In this document: in pieces, positions 42,993-51,277 of the stretch
Layout of the letters: the number at the start of each line of letters is the position of its first letter
Numbering within the stretch: the first letter of the stretch is position 1
Source of the DNA: Paranoxybacillus sp035645275
GTDB lineage: Bacteria; Bacillota; Bacilli; Bacillales; Anoxybacillaceae
Reading direction: 5' to 3'
Length of the DNA: 64,000 bases
NCBI GenBank assembly: GCA_035645275.1
Contig: DASQMX010000004.1
Span: 62,001-126,000 of the forward strand
The notes under the pieces: generated by a model
Seen by the model: the letters and a program-made list of their open reading frames with translations, nothing else
Told to the model about the DNA's origin: nothing
Databases searched by the model: none
Program-made: the position numbers and the translations under genes

Positions 42993-44031
42993 TGTCCTCA
43001 CCCTCTAACGACAGCAGTGGAACTCGCACTTCCAAGCGCGTCCCTTGATTCGGTACGCTGACAATTTGCAACGTTCCGCCAATTTCTACGGCACGCTCGT
43101 GCATATTTTGTAATCCATATGATCCCGTCTTTGTTTTTTCAACATCAAATCCAATTCCATCGTCTACAACACGCAAAATAACAAGGTTGCCGCGCTTCAC
43201 TAATAACACTTCGAGCGTTGTCGCTTTCGCATGACGAAGCGTATTGGAAACAGACTCCTGCAAAATGCGGAATAAATGATCTTCAATTCCTTTATCAAGC
43301 GAAAAATGTTCAATTTTCCATTGAATCTTCATTGGGACTTTCTGCTGTAACTCGAGTAACAGCTCTTGAATTCCTTCCTGCAGCGACTTTCCTTTTAAGG
43401 CAACAGGGCGAAGATGTAAGAGAAGCGCCCGCATTTCCAGCTGTGATTGATGAATCATCTCTTCGACTAATTTGAGTTGTTTTGCTTGCACATTGTCAGA
43501 AATTGTTTTTGCTTCATTGATGGCAGATATCAGCATTGAAGCCGCAAACAATTGCTGGCTGACGGAATCATGAAGCTCACGAGCTAAACGATGACGTTCT
43601 TGGGAAACAATCTCTTGAATGCGCTTTTCTTGTTCTTCTGCTTTCTCACTCGCAAGCCTTTGCGACAGCTTTGTCTGTTCAGCAAGATGCTTTTGAATTT
43701 TTCCAATGCGTGCGCTAATCAATTCCAATTCTTTAAAACGCAACGGCTCGTTTATTTCCGCTTGCTGTCCTTGCTCGATTTGCCTTAACACATCTTCTAC
43801 AATGCGCAGTTGCTTTTTCCAAAAAAAACCAGAAATAACTCCAAAGACGATACCAATAAATACACTCATACCGGAAACAAAAATAATAAATGGAACATCT
43901 ATCATCTCTTGTTCCCATAATAAAGACCAGTCTGATAAAGGAAATACGACAAAAAACGTTGTCATCACAAAAAGAAACACGAAAAAAGCGAGACTCGCAC
44001 CAATAACGATTTGCCGCTGCAGTATATTCAT
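42985..44031 (-). CDS. liaS: sensor histidine kinase LiaS
   Basis: A 348-residue membrane histidine kinase of the HPK7 family. Two hydrophobic segments at about 8-32 and 44-68 enclose only a short extracytoplasmic loop, the 'intramembrane-sensing' layout of LiaS. The phospho-accepting His is in ERHRLARELHDSVSQQLFAA near residue 155, and the ATPase G-box DDGIGFDVEKTKTGSYGLQN near residue 293. LiaS responds to lipid II-binding antibiotics such as bacitracin in B. subtilis and is kept off by LiaF, encoded just upstream with a 4-base overlap. Confidence 0.93.
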   Translation of the reverse strand: MNILQRQIVIGASLAFFVFLFVMTTFFVVFPLSDWSLLWEQEMIDVPFIIFVSGMSVFIGIVFGVISGFFWKKQLRIVEDVLRQIEQGQQAEINEPLRFKELELISARIGKIQKHLAEQTKLSQRLASEKAEEQEKRIQEIVSQERHRLARELHDSVSQQLFAASMLISAINEAKTISDNVQAKQLKLVEEMIHQSQLEMRALLLHLRPVALKGKSLQEGIQELLLELQQKVPMKIQWKIEHFSLDKGIEDHLFRILQESVSNTLRHAKATTLEVLLVKRGNLVILRVVDDGIGFDVEKTKTGSYGLQNMHERAVEIGGTLQIVSVPNQGTRLEVRVPLLSLEGEDND

Positions 44032-44762
44032 CTTCGTTTCACCTCTAAATTTCCGATCATCATAGAGGTGATAATTTTAATTTTTTGTGCCGCCCTTTCA
44101 TATCCTGCTGTTTGGAAATGAAGCGTTTCGTTCCATACTTTCATTTCGCCGTGCTCGAAGATGGCGAAAGAACCAGCAATAACCGAATGATGAACGCTCA
44201 CTTCAATCTCATAAGGTACAATAATTTGAATGTTTCCGAGAATATTGCGAATCACGATAACAGCTTCACCTTTAGGAAGCAACGTATAACTTAAATCAAT
44301 AATCGTATCGCCAACGCCCGTTTGAATGTTTACATCGTTCCATTCATATATATATTCCGGTGTCTTTTGACTCCCAAACCAGATATTTTTCAATAGTGGT
44401 TTTCTTCTAAGGAGAGATTCTCCTACTTGAATCTTTCCAGTCTCTTGAATAGATGGAGCGATATACGTTGGTTTTTGTTTTGAGCGGACAAATTGAATAA
44501 TCATATACATAAGATAAACAAACAACAAAAATCGAAATGCCATCATATGAAAAACTAAAATTATTAAGCTGATGACACCAAACCAGAACAAAACTGTCCC
44601 AGATGTTCGCGGCATCCGCTTCCGGCCTATATAAATACAGCCAATCGCAATCACTAGGAAGAAAATAGCACCTCCATGAAAAAACAATAGTTCTCCTAAG
44701 AAAAGAATCACTCCGATAAAAAGAACCCAACTTATAAAATCTTTTTTCAGTTGATTTACCAT
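44028..44762 (-). CDS. liaF: LiaF, membrane inhibitor of the LiaSR system
   Basis: A 244-residue protein with about four hydrophobic helices in the first 95 residues and a C-terminal beta-rich cytoplasmic domain (from about 125: ILGNIQIIVPYEIEVSVHHS and EMKVWNETLHFQTAGY). LiaF (YvqF) inhibits LiaS in the absence of envelope stress. The gene is the first of liaF-liaS-liaR, all overlapping by a few bases. A hairpin separates it from liaH upstream. Confidence 0.9.
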   Translation of the reverse strand: MVNQLKKDFISWVLFIGVILFLGELLFFHGGAIFFLVIAIGCIYIGRKRMPRTSGTVLFWFGVISLIILVFHMMAFRFLLFVYLMYMIIQFVRSKQKPTYIAPSIQETGKIQVGESLLRRKPLLKNIWFGSQKTPEYIYEWNDVNIQTGVGDTIIDLSYTLLPKGEAVIVIRNILGNIQIIVPYEIEVSVHHSVIAGSFAIFEHGEMKVWNETLHFQTAGYERAAQKIKIITSMMIGNLEVKRR

Positions 44763-44814
44763 GAGAGGCGCCTCCCTTCCTCCGATTGATCCGTTTTCTT
44801 ATATTACGAAAATG

Positions 44815-44842
44815 AAAAAGGCGCAGAGATCTACGCCCTTTT
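44815..44842 (-). terminator. hairpin between liaH and liaF
   Basis: On the minus strand AAAAGGGCGTAG and CTGCGCCTTTTT form an imperfect hairpin followed by a T-rich run, shortly after the liaH stop. It could limit read-through from the strongly induced liaIH mRNA into liaFSR. Confidence 0.6.
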
Positions 44843-44859
44843 AGAATACCACGTTTATA

Positions 44860-45507
44860 TTAGGAATTTGAATGAGTTTCTTGCTTTTTTAATTCCTTTT
44901 CCAGCTGAGCAATGCGGGCATCAATCGTGCTGGAATAATAAGCTGAGCTGACTTGCTGCTCTAATCGTTCAAGGTATTGCTCAATTTCGGCAAAACGAGA
45001 AAAAGGTTTGTTTCCGTATAGGTCTTGTTCCAATACTTTGTTTATTCGATAATAAGCGCGTGCTACATTTTCCCTCCCCATCAGCTCCATACGTTTAATA
45101 TGCATATCTTTCAATTTATGTTTCATCTCTTCGTATTTGCGCTCTAATTCTTCAAGCTGATGTAGCGCTTGATCAAGAGATTGTTTTAATCTTGAAGCGC
45201 GTTCTTCATATTTCATTTGTTCTTGAACAGCAAATTCATATAGTTCTGTCTCCCCTGCTTGCGAAGCAATTTCTGCTTGGTGCTTGCGTTTTTCTCCAAG
45301 TTCCTGCGCATAATAGTATTCACGTGCAAGCTCTTCCTTCAATAAATGCTGGCGCTCAACAAGTTTTCGTACCTTTTCGACTTCCTGTTCACATTGACGT
45401 AAATATTCATTCAATAAGGCGATTGGATTTTGTCGTTCTTTTTGCTCAAGTATATCATGTAAATCAGCCATGATGACATTTTTAATCCGTGTCAATAAGT
45501 TGCTCAT
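44860..45507 (-). CDS. liaH: LiaH, PspA/IM30 family phage-shock protein
   Basis: A 215-residue member of the PspA/IM30/Vipp1 family, which assembles on the inner membrane surface during envelope damage. Almost the whole protein is helical coiled coil, beginning NLLTRIKNVIMADLHDILEQ and KERQNPIALLNEYLRQCEQE. The start is the ATG at 45507 with AAGAGGAG 8 bases upstream. It follows liaI by 14 bases; LiaI is its membrane partner in B. subtilis. Confidence 0.92.
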   Translation of the reverse strand: MSNLLTRIKNVIMADLHDILEQKERQNPIALLNEYLRQCEQEVEKVRKLVERQHLLKEELAREYYYAQELGEKRKHQAEIASQAGETELYEFAVQEQMKYEERASRLKQSLDQALHQLEELERKYEEMKHKLKDMHIKRMELMGRENVARAYYRINKVLEQDLYGNKPFSRFAEIEQYLERLEQQVSSAYYSSTIDARIAQLEKELKKQETHSNS

Positions 45508-45521
45508 ATCTTTCACTCCTC

Positions 45522-45866
45522 TTAATAATTTCGTTTTAACTCTGCCCATTGCTTTTCAAAGTTTGTAAATGGATCGTCTACAGGTCTTCTTTCTTTGTTT
45601 TCATTCCATTTCTTGTACACGATATATAACACATATGCCGCTACCATACCGAGAATAGCTGGCACATTTGAAGCAGAAGCAGATAATGCAATCAGTCCAA
45701 GGACAGCCCAAAACACTTTTTTTCCAGTCGATTCTGCTTTCATAAATTGTTTAAACGAATAGTAAAGAATGATTAAACTGATTGCGAGACCAACCATCGG
45801 CCCGAGGTTGGCAAGCAGCACTGCCGCTGCAATTCCTCCTGCTATAAGTAATCCGAATTTTTTCAT
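45522..45866 (-). CDS. liaI: LiaI-like small membrane protein
   Basis: A 114-residue protein with three or four hydrophobic helices in the first 85 residues (LLIAGGIAAAVLLANLGPMV then LAISLIILYYSFKQFM) and a charged tail ending FTNFEKQWAELKRN. B. subtilis LiaI has two helices and anchors LiaH; this version is of similar length and in the same operon position. The ATG follows AAGGAGGGC. An inverted repeat upstream is the candidate LiaR target. Confidence 0.82.
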   Translation of the reverse strand: MKKFGLLIAGGIAAAVLLANLGPMVGLAISLIILYYSFKQFMKAESTGKKVFWAVLGLIALSASASNVPAILGMVAAYVLYIVYKKWNENKERRPVDDPFTNFEKQWAELKRNY

Positions 45867-45942
45867 TGTCCGTTGCCCTCCTTTCTTACCTTCATCTTAT
45901 CTTCAATCCAAAATTTACATAATGAACTACAGCTATATTTTT

Positions 45943-45958
45943 GTCTAAGACTTGAGAC
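45943..45958 (-). promoter_or_regulatory. candidate LiaR box upstream of liaI
   Basis: GTCT and AGAC flank an 8-base centre (AAGACTTG), 77-92 bases upstream of the liaI ATG. LiaR targets are inverted repeats in this position in B. subtilis, and liaI is the strongest LiaR-controlled gene there. The match is by position and symmetry only. Confidence 0.35.
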
Positions 45959-45973
45959 GTATTAATAAAAAAA

Positions 45974-46082
45974 GTGGCCCATAAGTGTCTGATCTCACGC
46001 GCATTTCACAATATATAGTTCATTTATCTAATGTTATGTCCTATATATTGTGTTGCGAAGTCTGACACTTTGGGCCATCCTC
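45974..46082. repeat. family C element, copy C8
   Basis: The ends GTGGCCCATAAGTGTCTGA and GTCTGACACTTTGGGCCATC are inverted around ACAATATATAG and CTATATATTGTGT. This copy has GTGGCCC instead of GAGGCTG ends with a matching change on both sides, so base pairing is preserved. Confidence 0.8.
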
Positions 46083-46113
46083 TTAACAATCAATCACTCT
46101 TAGAAAAGAGATG

Positions 46114-47514
46114 CTACTTTGCCATCATATAAGCTTGCTTCGGATGGTTCGGTTGATCTGGGTATTTTAACTGTATTTTTCCTTCGCTTAATAACTTGGC
46201 TAAATAATTATTCCTCAGCCCGTCTGGTGTTCTTTCCAGCAAATAAGCTAATTCCTTCAACATTAATGGTCTTTTCGAACAAAGCTGTAAAATAATCTCT
46301 TCCATAATAGTTGGACTGAGACGTTTTTTCTTACGGGCTAATTCGGCGATCCTCCATAATTCGTCTTCTATTTCTTCTTGAACCGTTTTGTTTCTGACTG
46401 TCTCATCGACATCTTCTTCCATTTTCTGCATCAGTCGAGAAACATGATTATTATTTACGGAGTTTGACTCTTTATTTACGGAGTTAACACTGTTATTTAA
46501 GGAGTTGTCCGATTTATTTACGTAGTCGAGTTCGTTATTCACGGAGTTAAACGTTTTATTATCGGAGTTGTCCGATTTATTTACGGAGTTCACTTCTTTA
46601 TTTATGAAGTTAAACTCTTTATTTACGGAGTTTTTCTTTTTATTTATGGAGTTATCTTCAGAGCTAATATCCGTAACGAAAAAATCCAATTCCTCATCTA
46701 TATTGCTCATATGGTCTTCGTGTTGATGAACATTTGCTAAAATGCTTAATGTTAAAACCGTCCGTTTTGACTGAAGGTGTTGTACTAATTCAGGCTTTGG
46801 CCAATATTGTTGTTTCCAAGTTAATTCAATGCTTTTTAATCCTGAACCAGCCCGTTTGCAAAGACCGATTAAAATAAACATTTTAAACAGATTCGGATTA
46901 CGTAAATTGCTGATTCCACCTTCAAAGGCTTGTTCGATCGAAGGGCGGAAAAGACCAGGATTAGAAAAACGGAACAAATTCTGTTCTTTTTCAATAACAA
47001 TGCCGCCTTCACCATCATAATCACAATGGACGATCGCATTGATTAACGCTTCGTGTAAAGCAGAGCGAATCGCTGGTTCAGCAAACGAATCCGCAGCAAT
47101 GTGGGACATTACTTTAAAATAAAAATCATACACATTGCCTGACCACGTGCCATCTTGTGACGTAAACCGCTTTGACCACGTACCATTTACTATATTCGAC
47201 AAATTTTCTCGATATTCGAGAAAATATTGCGGTAAAACTTCTGTAATGATTCTTTCTTCACTGAACATTAATAACCCCGCAAGAGTGACTCCTTCTTTGC
47301 TGCTGTTTCGCAGTTTCCCCCATGCACCAATTTTGTATAAAAATTCTTTCGTCTCAAGGCCGTTCCAAGGATGGTTCGGTTTCACCGCAGCAAACCGTTC
47401 CCGGTAACTTTTGACAGATTCATAATTTAATTCATTTAATCCATAATGCTCCAAAATCAAATTATCCTGTAACCCTGATGAATGATCAGTTGGATAAACT
47501 GTATTTTTATTCAC
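46114..47514 (-). CDS. GHKL ATPase-type regulator (AlbA_2/RecG-like family, lacking AlbA_2 domain)
   Basis: A 466-residue protein. Residues 20-45 (LILEHYGLNELNYESVKSYR) match the segment that normally follows an N-terminal AlbA_2 domain, which is absent here. A GHKL/HATPase_c_4 domain follows, with the N-box HEALINAIVHCDYDGEGGIV near residue 158 and KRAGSGLKSIE near residue 217. Next is a block of ten heptapeptides of the NSVNKxx type (residues 288-357) and a C-terminal helix-turn-helix (LMLKELAYLLERTPDGLRNN). The start is a GTG with AAGAGGGAGAG upstream. It is probably a DNA-binding regulator; its targets are unknown. Confidence 0.72.
   Translation of the reverse strand: MNKNTVYPTDHSSGLQDNLILEHYGLNELNYESVKSYRERFAAVKPNHPWNGLETKEFLYKIGAWGKLRNSSKEGVTLAGLLMFSEERIITEVLPQYFLEYRENLSNIVNGTWSKRFTSQDGTWSGNVYDFYFKVMSHIAADSFAEPAIRSALHEALINAIVHCDYDGEGGIVIEKEQNLFRFSNPGLFRPSIEQAFEGGISNLRNPNLFKMFILIGLCKRAGSGLKSIELTWKQQYWPKPELVQHLQSKRTVLTLSILANVHQHEDHMSNIDEELDFFVTDISSEDNSINKKKNSVNKEFNFINKEVNSVNKSDNSDNKTFNSVNNELDYVNKSDNSLNNSVNSVNKESNSVNNNHVSRLMQKMEEDVDETVRNKTVQEEIEDELWRIAELARKKKRLSPTIMEEIILQLCSKRPLMLKELAYLLERTPDGLRNNYLAKLLSEGKIQLKYPDQPNHPKQAYMMAK
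46444..46653 (-). repeat. 21-bp tandem repeat coding ten heptapeptides
   Basis: Ten in-frame units of 21 bp lie inside the GHKL-type gene. The protein pattern is N-S-V-N-K plus two variable residues, with the N, S and second N most conserved. On the plus strand most units carry TTATTTACGGAGTT or a close variant. The unit length preserves the reading frame. Confidence 0.9.
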
Positions 47515-47550
47515 TTCTACTCTCCCTCTTAAACTATTTTATAAAAATAA

Positions 47551-47634
47551 AGTACAACTTCATCAGTGGAGGATGAAGAAAACCCCACTGATGTTAGTTG
47601 AACTTATCGCACTTCTAGCGTCCGTTAGAACGTG
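47551..47634 (-). repeat. family B element, internally deleted copy B2
   Basis: On the minus strand it follows TTTAT (rc of 47635-47639), starts CACGTTCTAACGGACGCTAG, and ends with the hairpin CATCAGTGGGG/CCTCCACTGATG. The GGTGGGAG hairpin present in B1 and B3 is missing at exactly the palindrome centre. It lies 36 bases upstream of the GHKL-type gene's GTG. Confidence 0.65.
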
Positions 47635-47865
47635 ATAAATCAGCGCGCCAATTACCAGCTTCTTTCTCTATTTTATCATCTTTCACATTCATTGAGCGTT
47701 TATTGCCTGAAAAAAGGAACGGTACTGCTATATGTTTTCACGATCTTATGTAAACTAAGACAACCTAATATACGTTATCCATTATAAATGGCTGACACGC
47801 CATACATGAATTTTTATTTATTGGGAATTTTATGTAATAAAACGATGAATGGAGGGAATTTTTCA

Positions 47866-49404
47866 ATGAATGAAATGAACAAAGCTGAGGGAGTTCTGCC
47901 GCAATTTCCCGAACCATATTGGCGGGATTTTATAAAGCTTCCGTCATTTTCAAAACTTAACAAGGATATCAATGTAGATGTCGCCATTGTCGGCGGAGGA
48001 ATATCGGGAATAACAGCGGCTTATTTGCTTGCTCAGCACGGAGTAAAAGTCGCGCTCATCGAAGCAGATCGCATTTTAAACGGAACAACCGGCCATACAA
48101 CCGCAAAAGTCACGGCACAACATGGTCTTATTTATGACGAGTTTATCAATCATTTAGGTGAAGAAAAAGCAAGGATGTATTATGAAGCTGCTAACGATGC
48201 GCTGCAGTTTATTAAGAATACAGTTCGCGAGCATAACATTGAATGTGATTTGACAGAAGAAGATGCCTATGTATACACGAATTCTCATCCATACATAAGC
48301 AAAGTCATTAATGAATTTAAAGCATATGAAAAATTAGGAATTAATGGGGCGTTTGTAGAAAGTATTCCTCTTCCTATACAGATAAAAGCAGCGGTAGTCA
48401 TGAAAAATCAGGCTCAATTCCATCCTCTAAAATATTTAACAAAACTTGTCGAACTAATGGAACAAAATGGTGTTGAAATCTATGAACATACAACCGCTAT
48501 TGATGTCGAAAGAGGAACACAGCCAAAAGTAGTAACGAGAGACGGATATAAAATTACATGCGAAAATGTGATAGCCTGTTCCCATTTCCCTTTTTATGAT
48601 GCCGGATTTTACTTCTCAAGAATGTATGCAGAACGCTCTTACATCATTGCTGTGAAAACAGAAAAAGACTATCCCGGCGGTATGTATATTAGTGCCGAAG
48701 ATCCTATACGTTCGCTCCGATACGCTAATGTGAACGGAGAAAAGCTTGTGTTAATCGCGGGGGAAAACCATAAAACAGGACAAGGTGTTCCGATGATGCA
48801 ACATTATGCATCTCTGCAATCTTTCGGTGACGAAGTATTGGGAATCAAAGAAATTCCTTATCGCTGGTCTACCCAAGACTTCACAACATTAGATAAAGTT
48901 CCTTATATCGGGCAAATGAATAATGGTACACCAAATATCTTCGTTGCGACAGGATATCGAAAATGGGGAATGACAAATGGAACTGCCGCAGCATTGTTGC
49001 TGACAGATTTAATCATGAAAAAAGAAAACCGCTATCGCGAGCTTTATACGCCATCGAGATTTTATGCCGATCCTAGCGTGAAAAAGTTTATTTCGATGAA
49101 CACAGATGTTGCCAAACATTTAATTGAAGGAAAGCTGGAATTTGCCCTAAGAAAACCTGAAGATTTATCCAACGATGAAGGAGCGGTCGTTTCCGTTAAC
49201 GGGAAAAGGGCTGGGGCCTACAAAGACGAAGAAGGAAAGTTGCATATTGTTGACACAACATGCACACATATGCGCTGTGAGCTGGAATGGAACAGCGGCG
49301 ATCGGACATGGGACTGTCCTTGCCACGGTTCAAGATTTTCCATCGATGGCGATGTCATTGAAGGTCCGGCAAAAAAGCCTTTAAAGAAAGTTGATTTGGA
49401 ATAA
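47866..49404 (+). CDS. yhfW: FAD-dependent oxidoreductase with C-terminal Rieske domain (YhfW-like)
   Basis: A 512-residue protein. The N-terminal FAD domain has the GxGxxG motif VDVAIVGGGISGITAAYLLA near residue 32 and belongs to the glycine/D-amino-acid oxidase (DAO) fold. The last 100 residues are a Rieske [2Fe-2S] domain with the ligand boxes CTHMRCELEW and CPCHGSRFSIDG. This domain order matches B. subtilis YhfW, whose substrate is not known. The ATG at 47866 has GGAGGGAA 7 bases upstream. A terminator follows, so it is monocistronic. Confidence 0.88.
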   Translation: MNEMNKAEGVLPQFPEPYWRDFIKLPSFSKLNKDINVDVAIVGGGISGITAAYLLAQHGVKVALIEADRILNGTTGHTTAKVTAQHGLIYDEFINHLGEEKARMYYEAANDALQFIKNTVREHNIECDLTEEDAYVYTNSHPYISKVINEFKAYEKLGINGAFVESIPLPIQIKAAVVMKNQAQFHPLKYLTKLVELMEQNGVEIYEHTTAIDVERGTQPKVVTRDGYKITCENVIACSHFPFYDAGFYFSRMYAERSYIIAVKTEKDYPGGMYISAEDPIRSLRYANVNGEKLVLIAGENHKTGQGVPMMQHYASLQSFGDEVLGIKEIPYRWSTQDFTTLDKVPYIGQMNNGTPNIFVATGYRKWGMTNGTAAALLLTDLIMKKENRYRELYTPSRFYADPSVKKFISMNTDVAKHLIEGKLEFALRKPEDLSNDEGAVVSVNGKRAGAYKDEEGKLHIVDTTCTHMRCELEWNSGDRTWDCPCHGSRFSIDGDVIEGPAKKPLKKVDLE

Positions 49405-49414
49405 AGTGATTCTA

Positions 49415-49448
49415 AAAACCCCCTCTCTTCTTAGAGAAAGGGGGTTTT
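49415..49448 (+). terminator. terminator after yhfW
   Basis: AAAACCCCCTCTCT and AGAGAAAGGGGGTTTT form a strong hairpin. Confidence 0.88.
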
Positions 49449-49514
49449 GGGCATAGAAAATAGGTTCTGAGACACAGAAACGACAGCATACACAATAATG
49501 CTCCATCGTTTTAA

Positions 49515-49570
49515 CATGTTCACCGAGAAGTCTCCCACCTCTAAACAACGTGTAGGTGGGAGAGGTTCAT
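49515..49570 (+). repeat. family A 56-bp element, copy A5
   Basis: It follows TTTAA (49510-49514), begins CATGTTCACCGAGAAGTCTC, contains the perfect CTCCCACCT/AGGTGGGAG hairpin and ends GGTTCAT. It lies about 80 bases upstream of the first GerPA/PF-like gene. Confidence 0.88.
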
Positions 49571-49649
49571 GAGTATGGGCATTGGATTCACAAATAAGCA
49601 AGTAATGGCATATATTACCGAATAACAGGACGCTAGGAGGAACTATGTT

Positions 49650-49892
49650 ATGCCCTCTATTATCAATATTTATTTAGTTAAAATTAACAATATATCTAAC
49701 AACGGGTCGGTTAATATTGGCGAAACGCTTAATAATGCCCCTACAGCCAACAGCAAATTACAAGGACAGAACGCCTCATTTGGGGACCACTCTCCTACAA
49801 CTTCAGGTATGGAGAATGTATTTATCGATCCTGACGTCAATGACCAAGGCGACATCGCAAACCCTGCCAATGTAAATGCCATCCAAGATTAA
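49650..49892 (+). CDS. GerPA/GerPF-like spore protein 1
   Basis: An 80-residue protein of the GerPA/GerPF family, small spore-coat proteins needed for germinants to pass the coat. Family marks are the N-terminal MPSIINIYLVK beta strand, NGSVNIGETLNNAPTANSK with the invariant serine/lysine segment (here NSK), a GD(H/F)SPT turn, and the FIDPDVNDQ ending equivalent to FDPDxVDQ. It lacks the GGG-rich loop of true GerPA. The ATG at 49650 has AGGAGG 9 bases upstream. A related gene follows, and both lie outside a complete gerPABCDEF operon. Confidence 0.8.
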   Translation: MPSIINIYLVKINNISNNGSVNIGETLNNAPTANSKLQGQNASFGDHSPTTSGMENVFIDPDVNDQGDIANPANVNAIQD

Positions 49893-50021
49893 ACAGGAAC
49901 GATTCAAAAAGATTAGGAGCATAAGCCAGATATTCATATCCCTAAATCATACAGTTTCAAATTTTTTCTTTAACTAAAATTCCTTTAAAGTAAAATTTTT
50001 AAAAAAGAGAGGTGAGTAATT

Positions 50022-50264
50022 ATGCCTTTTGTTATCAACATCTTTAACATGAAAACAAACGGAGTTAAGCAAATTGGAAGTATCGATATAGGTGGTACCG
50101 TTCACAATAGCCATACTGCTAACTCGAAAAATATAGGTACTAACATCTCATTAGGAGATTTTTCACCTACGAGCTCATGGATGGCTAGCGGATATTTCGA
50201 TACAGATGTAAGCGATCAAGACCAAATCCTGGATCCATCATTACCTATAACCAATCAATTTTAA
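50022..50264 (+). CDS. GerPA/GerPF-like spore protein 2
   Basis: An 80-residue paralogue of the preceding gene: MPFVINIFNMK start, IGSIDIGGTVHNSHTANSKN in the middle, LGDFSPTSSW and YFDTDVSDQDQ at the end. The family is linked to spore coat permeability. AGAGAGGTGAG precedes the ATG. An alpha-crystallin-like gene follows 18 bases after its stop, so the two are probably translated from one mRNA. Confidence 0.8.
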   Translation: MPFVINIFNMKTNGVKQIGSIDIGGTVHNSHTANSKNIGTNISLGDFSPTSSWMASGYFDTDVSDQDQILDPSLPITNQF

Positions 50265-50282
50265 CCCAAAGGAGGGTAGCGA

Positions 50283-50783
50283 ATGTTTCCTTTCCAATCA
50301 TTCTTTCCTTTTAAAGAAGGCATTCAAAAATGGTTACAACAATCACATGCTACGGAGATTGAAAAATATGTCCAAGATTCTATTGCTAAATCCATTACTA
50401 ATTCCCTGCAGATGTATGGACATCAGGGAGAAATCTTAAAAAAACTGTTCAGAAATAGTGAACACACAGAATCCCACACGTCTGATAACTCCACTGTTGC
50501 TCCTAAACTTGATGTAAATATATTCGAATCCCTTGACCATATTTATTTAAAAATGCCGATTAAAGATTCCTCCCAATTATCCCAACTGAAAATTTTTCAT
50601 ACATCTAATCAAGCTATCATCGAAGGCATTCCCTCTCCTGAAGATCGCCATGTCATTCCCTTGCCATCCATCGTGAAAAAGAAAGGAGCTTCTACGAACT
50701 ATAAAGACGGCATTTTGCAAATAAAAATCCCTAAGCGAATCGATTTTCAGTACACAGAAATAGACGTCCCTAATATTGATTGA
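50283..50783 (+). CDS. alpha-crystallin/Hsp20-like spore-cluster protein
   Basis: A 166-residue protein starting MFPFQSFFPFKEGIQKWLQQ. The C-terminal 85 residues have the beta-strand pattern of an alpha-crystallin domain: LDVNIFESLDHIYLKMPIKD near residue 88, QAIIEGIPSPEDRHVIPLPS, and YKDGILQIKIPKR equivalent to the canonical GxLxIxxPK end. The N-terminal half is amphipathic and variable. It is diverged from ordinary Hsp20 and closer in type to coat-associated small heat-shock-like proteins (CotM/CotP). AAAGGAGGG precedes the ATG. Confidence 0.7.
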   Translation: MFPFQSFFPFKEGIQKWLQQSHATEIEKYVQDSIAKSITNSLQMYGHQGEILKKLFRNSEHTESHTSDNSTVAPKLDVNIFESLDHIYLKMPIKDSSQLSQLKIFHTSNQAIIEGIPSPEDRHVIPLPSIVKKKGASTNYKDGILQIKIPKRIDFQYTEIDVPNID

Positions 50784-51277
50784 GGACGTCTATTTCCTTT
50801 TAATTACACTCGTCTTGCCCGCGTTCTTGTCACGAAAATCGGAGTGATTTACTACACTGAATGGAACACTGACAAACGACACATCACCATTTTCCTTATT
50901 GTAAGGAATGAAATCGATTGGTTGAGTCATCCCAAAACTAACACATCCGCGAGCTAGAAAATGGATGACTGACGGCCCATCCCCCCATAGAAGTCGCTGG
51001 AAATGCTGCTGAAGAATTAATTTGGTCTTTATCATTAACCAAACTTGTGTTCTAACTAACGTACCCTCATTCTAAAAATTTTGACCACTTTTGTCAAAGT
51101 TGCACCAATCAGCCAACAAGTTCTCGACTATATTTACAGCTGAAGCATTTTCAAAGGAATGAATCTTCAATAGAAAAATATTAATATTTACAAAGGTCCC
51201 ATCTAATATCCTTCCATTTTTTATAAAATATATTAAAATCACCATTTTTTATGAGTTAAATGAAGGAGGAATGCTCC
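50784..51277. other. 494-base spacer without a supported gene
   Basis: The spacer lies between two alpha-crystallin-like genes. An 81-codon minus-strand frame (50790-51035) has no ribosome site and no family I recognise, and its segment GDGPSVIHFLARGCVSFGM is not convincing as part of a known protein. The remainder (51036-51250) is AT-rich and probably holds the promoter of the next gene. Confidence 0.5.

Noticed and set aside
46444..46653. The 21-bp tandem repeats as a CRISPR array
   Set aside because: The units are contiguous without spacers, vary in sequence and stay in frame within a protein gene, so they are a coding minisatellite.
50790..51035. An 81-codon minus-strand reading frame between the two alpha-crystallin-like genes
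   Set aside because: It has no ribosome site, no recognisable family, and a stop codon 15 codons upstream of the only ATG's in-frame extension. It could be a gene remnant but cannot be supported.
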